Shown in pieces: positions 58,752-64,000 of a stretch of 64,000 bases of DNA. The stretch spans positions 744,001 through 808,000 of the forward strand of contig NZ_CP058909.1 in assembly GCF_013415905.1 (NCBI RefSeq). The letters run 5' to 3'. Position 1 is the first letter of the stretch. Each line of letters opens with the position of its first letter. Origin of the DNA: Halosimplex pelagicum. GTDB lineage: Archaea > Halobacteriota > Halobacteria > Halobacteriales > Haloarculaceae. The position numbers were made by a program, and so were the translations under genes. Below the pieces are notes generated by a model. That model had not been told where the DNA came from. It saw only the letters and a program-made list of their open reading frames with translations, and did not search any database.

Positions 58752-60032
58752 CTACCGCTCGGGGTGGACGGTCCCGTCGAACCCGCCGCGGACGAGCGGC
58801 TTGGCGACGTGGCGGCGGGCGCAGGGCGGCACCTCGTACCAGCCGGATTCGATATCTCGCTCGACGGGTACCTCGACCTTCCCGTCGGCGCTGGTCCCGC
58901 AGTCCCGACACCGGTAGCCCTGGCCGGCGCCGGCCGACCCCATCGAGCGGCCGCAGTCGGGACAGTCGGGAGTGGCCGGCTCGGTCGTCACCAGTTTCCG
59001 GACCGCGAACTTCTCCAGTTTCAGCGTCCCGTCGCTCAGTTCGCCGCAGACGGTCAGCCGGTCGCCGGGCCGCAGCGCCCGCACCCGGTCGCGGAACCGC
59101 TTGGTCGGCTCGAAGGCGGCGATATCGGCGGTCTCGCCGTCGTCGCTCCGCAGGGCGGTGAACACGTGCCCGCCCTCGCGCGTCTCGGGCTCGGCGACGA
59201 CCTCGCCGTCGACCCGGTAGGCCCGGCCCTCGGAGGCGTCGCCGAACCCGTCGACGCGGCGGAGGTGGGCGTCGGTCCCCTGGTTGGTGACGAACAGCGC
59301 GCGACTCGCGACCGGTTCGCCGTCGATCGCTTCGGCGACCGACCGCACCGTCTCGGGGTCGTCGCCGCGGATCCCGTGGAGGATCGGGCAGGGCGTCCGC
59401 GGGACGCAGACGGGGTAGCCCTCGCCCCGATCCACGGTGTCCCAGGCGTCGGGGGAGGCCGCGTCGGCGGCGGCGAAGACGCTCTCGCGGTCGACCGTCC
59501 GGTCGGTCCCCCAGCGCTCGCGCTCGCGGTAGGAGATGCACTCGTAGGTCCAGTCGTCGAACGCGCGCCAGGCGCCGACGGCGGCGAGCGCGCCGATCCG
59601 TCCGCGGCCGTTGCCGGCGTGGGCGTGCTCGTAGCCCGCCCGGTCGGCCAGCGCGACGGCGTCGTCGATGTCGTGGTAGTCGCGGACGGCGGCGCGGGCG
59701 AACGCGGCGACGGCCTCGGGGACCCCCTCCGGGTCGCCCGGCGCGACGACGACGCCGGGGTTGGTCCGCGGGTCCGCCGTCTCGGCCAGGTCGAGGTGTT
59801 CGACGGCGAGTTCGCGCGCGCGCTCGGGGTCGAGGTCGGTGTGGACGGCCAGCGCGGCGTTGCCGCGGGTCTTGTGCTCGACGCCGGGGTTGAGCCGCAC
59901 GAGGACGCGCCGGTCGACGGTCGCCCCCGCCGCTTCGATGCGCTCGGCGAGCGTGGCGGCGACGAAGGTCGTACACATCCCGCGCTCGCGGGAATCCGTG
60001 TCGTCGAGCCCGATGACGGTCACAGGGGCCAT
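58752..60032 (-). CDS. tiaS: tRNA(Ile2) 2-agmatinylcytidine synthetase
   Basis: A 426-residue TiaS. The N-terminal TVIGLDDTDSRERGMCTTFV is the family-defining ATP-binding start. NAGNGRGRIGA-like AHAGNGRGRIGALAAVGAW follows, then an OB-fold (about 280-350: VCGELSDGTLKLEKFAVRKL) and a C-terminal zinc ribbon (CPDC and CRDC). It joins agmatine to C34 of tRNA-Ile(CAU), letting it read AUA, and is essential in archaea. It diverges from the COG1395 regulator, with an AT-rich patch (60055-60090) in the spacer that may hold its promoter. Confidence 0.94.
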   Translation of the reverse strand: MAPVTVIGLDDTDSRERGMCTTFVAATLAERIEAAGATVDRRVLVRLNPGVEHKTRGNAALAVHTDLDPERARELAVEHLDLAETADPRTNPGVVVAPGDPEGVPEAVAAFARAAVRDYHDIDDAVALADRAGYEHAHAGNGRGRIGALAAVGAWRAFDDWTYECISYRERERWGTDRTVDRESVFAAADAASPDAWDTVDRGEGYPVCVPRTPCPILHGIRGDDPETVRSVAEAIDGEPVASRALFVTNQGTDAHLRRVDGFGDASEGRAYRVDGEVVAEPETREGGHVFTALRSDDGETADIAAFEPTKRFRDRVRALRPGDRLTVCGELSDGTLKLEKFAVRKLVTTEPATPDCPDCGRSMGSAGAGQGYRCRDCGTSADGKVEVPVERDIESGWYEVPPCARRHVAKPLVRGGFDGTVHPER

Positions 60033-60132
60033 TACGCGACCGCGGGCAAACGGGTTTCGAACGAAAAATTCTATATCAATCTATCGGTCGGCGTGAAAAA
60101 ACGGGGCGCACGCGGATTCTACCGGGGCACAA

Positions 60133-60144
60133 CGCATATATGCG
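60133..60144. promoter_or_regulatory. Palindrome over the TATA box of the COG1395 regulator
   Basis: CGCATATATGCG, a perfect 12-bp inverted repeat containing the TATA box, is centred 27 bp before the ATG at 60166. A regulator bound here would block TBP, so autorepression is plausible. Confidence 0.6.
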
Positions 60145-60165
60145 AAGACCTACTTACCTCTCACC

Positions 60166-61134
60166 ATGTCACGGTCGGCACTGGTCGGCAACGTCACCGC
60201 GATGTTGGAGGACGCGGGCTTCGTGGTGAGCGAACGCTGTGCCATCCGGCCCAAGAGCTTCGACATCGCGGCCCGCCGCGGGGAGGAGGTCCTCCTCGTG
60301 AAGATCCTCGGCAACATCGACGCGTTCGACGGTCACACCGGCGCCGAGATGCGCCGGCTGGGCACGTACCTGGGCGCCACGCCCATGGTCATCGGCCTGC
60401 GAACCAGGGACGAGGAACTCAAACCGGGCGTCACCTATTTCCGCCACGGCGTCCCGGTGCTCTCGCCGGACACCGCCATGGATCTCTTCGTCGAGGAGGT
60501 CCCGCCGCTCATCTACGCGGCGCCCGGCGGCCTCTACGTCAACATCGACAGCGAGGTGCTCGCGGACGCCCGCGAGGACCGCGACTGGTCGCTCGGGCGG
60601 CTGGCGAACGAACTCGGCGTCTCCAGGCGGACGGTCTCGAAGTACGAGGACGGCATGGACGCCTCCGTCGAGGTCGCCAGCCAGCTGCAGGAACTGTTCG
60701 ACGAACCGCTCACCTCGCCCGTCGAGGTTCTCGAGGGCGCCGAGGAGGTCCGCGAGGACGAGGAGACGCCCGAGGACCCCGAGGTCGACCCCGAAGACGA
60801 GCCCATCGTCGCCGTCCTCACGCGGGTCGGCTTCGACGTCCATCCCACCGACAGGGCCCCGTTCAAGACGGTCAGCGAGAACGAGCGCCGCGAGGAAGAG
60901 ATGCTGACCGGCCACTCCGAGCTGACGAAGACCGCCGAGAAGCGCGCCCGTATCATGTCCTCGGTGGGCAGGGTCACCCGGACGCGGTCGGTGTACGTCG
61001 TCGAGCGCGCGACCAGGAAGTCCGTCGAGGGCACCGCCATCGTCGAGGAAAGCGAGATGGAGAACATCCAGGAGGCCGACGAGCTCCGGGACATCATCCG
61101 CGAACGGGCGGACATCGAAGGCAGTTCGGCGTAG
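60166..61134 (+). CDS. COG1395-type HTH regulator with nuclease-like N-terminus
   Basis: A 322-residue archaeal regulator. The N-terminal part ([36 protein letters not shown]) resembles restriction-endonuclease-like folds, with D...(E)xK-type residues. The middle contains an XRE helix-turn-helix ([20 protein letters not shown], about 145-165). The C-terminal domain ([20 protein letters not shown] onward) is conserved in COG1395. An acidic linker (about 195-215) separates them. Annotated elsewhere as putative HTH-type transcriptional regulatory protein; targets unknown. The palindrome over its TATA box supports autoregulation. Confidence 0.88.
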   Translation: MSRSALVGNVTAMLEDAGFVVSERCAIRPKSFDIAARRGEEVLLVKILGNIDAFDGHTGAEMRRLGTYLGATPMVIGLRTRDEELKPGVTYFRHGVPVLSPDTAMDLFVEEVPPLIYAAPGGLYVNIDSEVLADAREDRDWSLGRLANELGVSRRTVSKYEDGMDASVEVASQLQELFDEPLTSPVEVLEGAEEVREDEETPEDPEVDPEDEPIVAVLTRVGFDVHPTDRAPFKTVSENERREEEMLTGHSELTKTAEKRARIMSSVGRVTRTRSVYVVERATRKSVEGTAIVEESEMENIQEADELRDIIRERADIEGSSA

Positions 61135-61220
61135 GCGGTCGTTCTCGACGCCGTCAGATACCGCACCGTCCAGCGCCGCCTCTAGCCCCGCCCCTCCAGC
61201 GCCGCTCGGTCCAGCGCCGC

Positions 61221-62324
61221 TCAGTCCGCGGGCTGGCGGGGTCCGCGGTGTCGCTCGTCGTCGTCGTTCGCTCGCCTGCTGGCGACGATCTGGCTGGCGA
61301 CGAACGGCGCGGCGACGATGGCGCCGGCCAGGCCCCACAGCGAGGTCTCGAAGAGGTCGATCCCCGCGCCGCCGCCGCTCGCCGCGGCGGGGTTGCCCAC
61401 CACGACGGCGCCTTTCATGCCCGCCATCCGGTGGGGCGCGCAGACGTACTTCACGACGCCCTCGCCGTCGAGTTCGAGCGCGTAGGTGTCGCCCTCCGAC
61501 CCCTGCATCGGGCTCTCGAAGTCGTGGCTCTCGCCGACGACGTTGTGCTGGCCGCCCTCGCCCGTCCACTCCCAGACGACCGTCGTCCCGGGGTCGACCC
61601 GCACCGCCGCGGGGCCGAACGCGAAGGGCCCGTCGTTGCCCTGGGCGCCCACCTCGATGGTCACCTCGTCCTGGCCGGTCATGTCGACCGTGCCGTCGTA
61701 GTTGCCGACGCCGTCGAACCACCCCTCGTAGTCCGGTTCGACGAAGTCGCCGCTCCCGCCGGACCCACCGCCGCCGGACCCGCTCCCGCTGGTCTCGTTG
61801 CCGGCGCCGCTCCCGCCGGCCGGCGTCGCCGTCGAACTCCCCGAGGGGACCGTCACGTCGGCGTCGCCGACGATCACCGCGCCCTTCATGCCCATCGCCC
61901 TGTGCGGGCCGCAGACGTACTTCGAGACGCCCTCGCTCTCGAAGGTGTGGGTGAACGTGGCGCCGGCATCGCTGATATACTCGCTCTCGTAGCTGCCGTC
62001 CTCGGCGACGACGTTGTGGGGCGTGCCCTCGCCCGTCCACTCCCAGACGACTTTCGTCCCGGGGTCGACCCGCACCGCCGCGGGGCCGAACCCGAAGGCG
62101 CCGCCGTTGCCCGAGACGCCGACCTCGACCGTGACCTCGCTCTCGCCCGTCTCGTCGACGACGCCGTCGACGTTGCCGACGTTCGAGAACCAGTCGGAGA
62201 GATCCGTCGACTGGGCGGCCGCCGGCCGCGCGCCCATCGCGGCCAGCCCGCCGGCCGTCGCCCCGATAGCGAGGGTCTTCATGGCGTCGCGACGCCCCTC
62301 GTCGATACCGTCGTCCGTGCTCAT
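61221..62324 (-). CDS. Two-domain halocyanin
   Basis: A 367-residue exported cupredoxin. A Tat signal (EGRRDAMKTLAIGATAGGLA) is followed by two related halocyanin domains (about 40-155 and 200-310) joined by a Gly/Ser linker. Each has the type 1 copper ligands: PHNVV or QHNVV (His), then YVCGPHRAMGMKG or YVCAPHRMAGMKG (Cys, His, Met). A membrane helix (GLAGAIVAAPFVASQIVASR, about 325-345) anchors the C-terminus. It should carry electrons on the outer membrane face, and its divergent neighbour is a copper nitrite reductase, a likely acceptor. Confidence 0.92.
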   Translation of the reverse strand: MSTDDGIDEGRRDAMKTLAIGATAGGLAAMGARPAAAQSTDLSDWFSNVGNVDGVVDETGESEVTVEVGVSGNGGAFGFGPAAVRVDPGTKVVWEWTGEGTPHNVVAEDGSYESEYISDAGATFTHTFESEGVSKYVCGPHRAMGMKGAVIVGDADVTVPSGSSTATPAGGSGAGNETSGSGSGGGGSGGSGDFVEPDYEGWFDGVGNYDGTVDMTGQDEVTIEVGAQGNDGPFAFGPAAVRVDPGTTVVWEWTGEGGQHNVVGESHDFESPMQGSEGDTYALELDGEGVVKYVCAPHRMAGMKGAVVVGNPAAASGGGAGIDLFETSLWGLAGAIVAAPFVASQIVASRRANDDDERHRGPRQPAD

Positions 62325-62487
62325 ACACGACCGTTGCCGCCTTCTCCAAATAACCCCCCTCGGGCGTTCCCAGGCTCCGGGAACGCCGCCGGGTGGCGGC
62401 GAACGTGTTCGGCCCGCTCCTCTCGGGGCGAGAACCCGCGTCGCCCCTTATCCGTGCGGTCCACTCACATCCGGGTGTGAACCGGCC

Positions 62488-63573
62488 ATGACTCCCAAAT
62501 CCACCCGTCGGACGTTCCTGAAGACCGGCGCCGCGGCGGGCGCCGCGGCCGTCGCCGGCTGTGCCGGCGAGATCCCCGACGACAGGGTCACCGTCACCGA
62601 GGTCGACAGCGCCCCGCGGTCGCTCGACGCCCCGAAGGAGCCGACGGTCGACCGGGTCGCCGCCGACCCGACGGCGATCCCCGACCCCGTCGACCGCGAG
62701 GAGTCCGCCACGGTCGAGGCCGAACTCACCACGCGGGAGGTGACCGCCGAGATCGAGGACGGCGTCACCTTCGAGTACATGACCTTCGACGGCCAGATCC
62801 CGGGGCCGATGATCCGCGCTCGCGTCGGCGACACGGTCGACCTGACGGTCCACAACGCCGAAGACAACCGGATGCCCCACAACGTCGACCTCCACGCGGT
62901 CCGTGGCCCGGGGGGCGGCGCCGAGGCCACGAACGTCGCCCCCGGCGAGACCGAGCGGGTCCGGTTCAAAGTGACCTACCCGGGCGCGTTCATCTACCAC
63001 TGCGCGGTCGCCAACATGGACTACCACATCTCCTCGGGGATGTTTGGCATCATCCTCGTCGAACCGGAAGGGGGCCTCCCCGAGGTCGACCGGGAGTTCT
63101 ACCTCGGCCAGCACGAGGTGTACACCGACGGCGAGACCGGCCAGGAGGGCCACCACACCTTCGACATGGGCGCGATGGCCCGCGAGGAGCCCACCTACGT
63201 GCTCGTCAACGGCGAGAAGTACGCCGTCACGCCGGACAACTACGGCGCGATGGCCGCCGAGACGGGCGAGACGGCGCGGGTGTACTACTGCGTCGGCGGC
63301 CCGAACCTCGCCAGCTCGTTCCACCCCATCGGGAGCGTCTGGGACGAGGTCTACCCCCAGGGCGGGCTGGGCGGCCGGCCACAGCGGAACATCCAGACGA
63401 CGCCGGTCCAGCCGGGCAGCACCGCCATCGCCACGATGCACTACCCCGTCCCCGGCCCGATCAAGCTCGTCGACCACGCCCTCTCCCGGGTCGCCCGCAA
63501 GGGCGCGATGGCCGTCGTCGGCGTCGAGGGCGAGGAGAATCCCGAAATCTTCGACCCGAACCCCGACGGCTGA
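62488..63573 (+). CDS. nirK: Copper-containing nitrite reductase
   Basis: A 361-residue NirK. The signal is Tat plus lipobox (STRRTFLKTGAAAGAAAVAG, Cys25), so it is a lipid-anchored extracytoplasmic enzyme. Copper ligands are present: PHNVDLHAV (type 1 His, catalytic Asp and type 2 His), FIYHCAVANMDYHISSGMFG (type 2 His, type 1 Cys, His, Met) and SSFHPIGSVWDE (type 2 His). It reduces nitrite to nitric oxide in denitrification. It diverges from a two-domain halocyanin gene with 163 bp between, which is the expected electron-donor pairing. A TCACA-N6-TGTGA inverted repeat (62465-62480) sits just before the start. Confidence 0.94.
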   Translation: MTPKSTRRTFLKTGAAAGAAAVAGCAGEIPDDRVTVTEVDSAPRSLDAPKEPTVDRVAADPTAIPDPVDREESATVEAELTTREVTAEIEDGVTFEYMTFDGQIPGPMIRARVGDTVDLTVHNAEDNRMPHNVDLHAVRGPGGGAEATNVAPGETERVRFKVTYPGAFIYHCAVANMDYHISSGMFGIILVEPEGGLPEVDREFYLGQHEVYTDGETGQEGHHTFDMGAMAREEPTYVLVNGEKYAVTPDNYGAMAAETGETARVYYCVGGPNLASSFHPIGSVWDEVYPQGGLGGRPQRNIQTTPVQPGSTAIATMHYPVPGPIKLVDHALSRVARKGAMAVVGVEGEENPEIFDPNPDG

Positions 63574-63679
63574 CCGACCGTCTCGGCGGTCGCCGTCGAG
63601 GACACGACCGCGGGCGACGGTCGCCGGTGATGCGGCCAGACATGTGAACACTCAAGCATCAGCCGGCGGGAGGGCGGGT

Positions 63680-64000
63680 ATGGACGCCGACCCGACGTTC
63701 TACGACGACCGGCTCGCCGCGGAGATGGACCGCGGCGAGTTCGTCCTCGCGGTCGTCACCGCGACCAAGCCCGACTTCTACAAGCAGGCGCCCGTCGTCG
63801 CCGCCGCCCGCGAGCGCGGCCTCCCCTGTTTCGTGGTCCACACCGGCCAGCACTACGACGACCTGCTCGGCCACGGCCTCGAAGAGTACGACCTCGAACC
63901 CGCGATCGCCGCCGATCTGGGCATCCGCGGCGACCTGAGCGAGAAGACCGCCCAGACGATGCTCGCGGTCAAGCAATTGGCCGACCGCCTCGACGAGTGG
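63680..64000 (+). CDS. wecB: UDP-N-acetylglucosamine 2-epimerase (3' end outside window)
   Basis: The first 107 residues are visible. FVLAVVTATKPDFYKQAPVV and PCFVVHTGQHYDDLLGHGLE are the start of the UDP-GlcNAc 2-epimerase fold, the TGQHYDDLL motif being diagnostic. The enzyme converts UDP-GlcNAc to UDP-ManNAc for surface glycans. The coding region continues beyond the right edge. Confidence 0.9.
   Translation, partial: MDADPTFYDDRLAAEMDRGEFVLAVVTATKPDFYKQAPVVAAARERGLPCFVVHTGQHYDDLLGHGLEEYDLEPAIAADLGIRGDLSEKTAQTMLAVKQLADRLDEW

Noticed and set aside
58728-62480. A 1250-codon open frame over tiaS and halocyanin
   Set aside because: Shadow of genes on the opposite and same strand. No domain is recognisable; TiaS and halocyanin explain the coding signal.
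62465-62480. CRP/FNR-type operator before nirK
   Set aside because: The arms read TCACA-N6-TGTGA, the reverse order of the bacterial TGTGA-N6-TCACA site. It is kept only as an unassigned inverted repeat.
60169-63651. A 1160-codon open frame antisense to the COG1395 regulator and nirK
   Set aside because: It covers three well-supported genes, and its translation is low-complexity Arg/Gly/Asp-rich sequence typical of shadow frames.

Overview
The window comes from a haloarchaeon (class Halobacteria). It is very GC-rich, the predicted proteins are strongly acidic, and many genes have an archaeal TATA box about 25-30 bp upstream of a start codon with almost no leader. Gene content fits (OapABC/ArvABC, Orc1/Cdc6, PolD small subunit, halocyanin, TiaS, PGF-CTERM protein). 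A member of the Haloarculaceae (Halosimplex-like) is my best guess; that placement is an inference from base composition and gene content.

Left end (1-11 kb): a chromosomal replication origin. The arvABC (oapABC) operon is transcribed leftward and orc1/cdc6 rightward from a 1.05-kb intergenic region. That region holds inverted origin recognition boxes with G-strings, around an AT-rich unwinding element unusually dense in CTAG. A Sec11-type signal peptidase and the PolD small-subunit gene follow. Further ORB-like elements lie inside and just after the PolD gene. Two tandem small membrane paralogues, metY, a DoxX protein and serB complete the segment.

11-31 kb: an XPD/Rad3-type helicase whose last codons are duplicated beyond a structured repeat element, a 57-bp tandem repeat, a CDF transporter, a phosphoesterase, a membrane-anchored winged-helix regulator with a palindromic operator, threonine aldolase, a Tat-exported protein with an internal duplication, an aminoacyl-tRNA synthetase-like paralogue, a degenerate CPBP-like membrane protein, an M29 aminopeptidase, a PGF-CTERM surface protein, a HicB-like/PIN toxin-antitoxin pair, a Bat-type HTH regulator and serA.

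31-55 kb: mostly housekeeping metabolism, including an SRPBCC/alcohol dehydrogenase pair, gatD, hisI, ilvA, MATE, DHFR, citrate synthase, a second M29 aminopeptidase and a threonine-synthase-like enzyme. Two more toxin-antitoxin modules sit here (RHH/RelE-like and VapBC, the latter continuing into a Nudix gene). The segment ends with a VOC protein, a monothiol glutaredoxin and RidA.

55-64 kb: tRNA-Ser(GGA) followed by the second copy of the structured repeat, an MFS transporter, small conserved proteins, tiaS, a COG1395-type regulator, a two-domain halocyanin beside a copper nitrite reductase (electron donor and enzyme of denitrification), and the start of a UDP-GlcNAc 2-epimerase cut by the window edge.

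Most notable: the origin and its satellite ORB-like sites, the CTAG-dense unwinding region, the structured repeat with competing stems, and two genes (helicase and citrate synthase) with degenerate copies of their own 3' ends just downstream.
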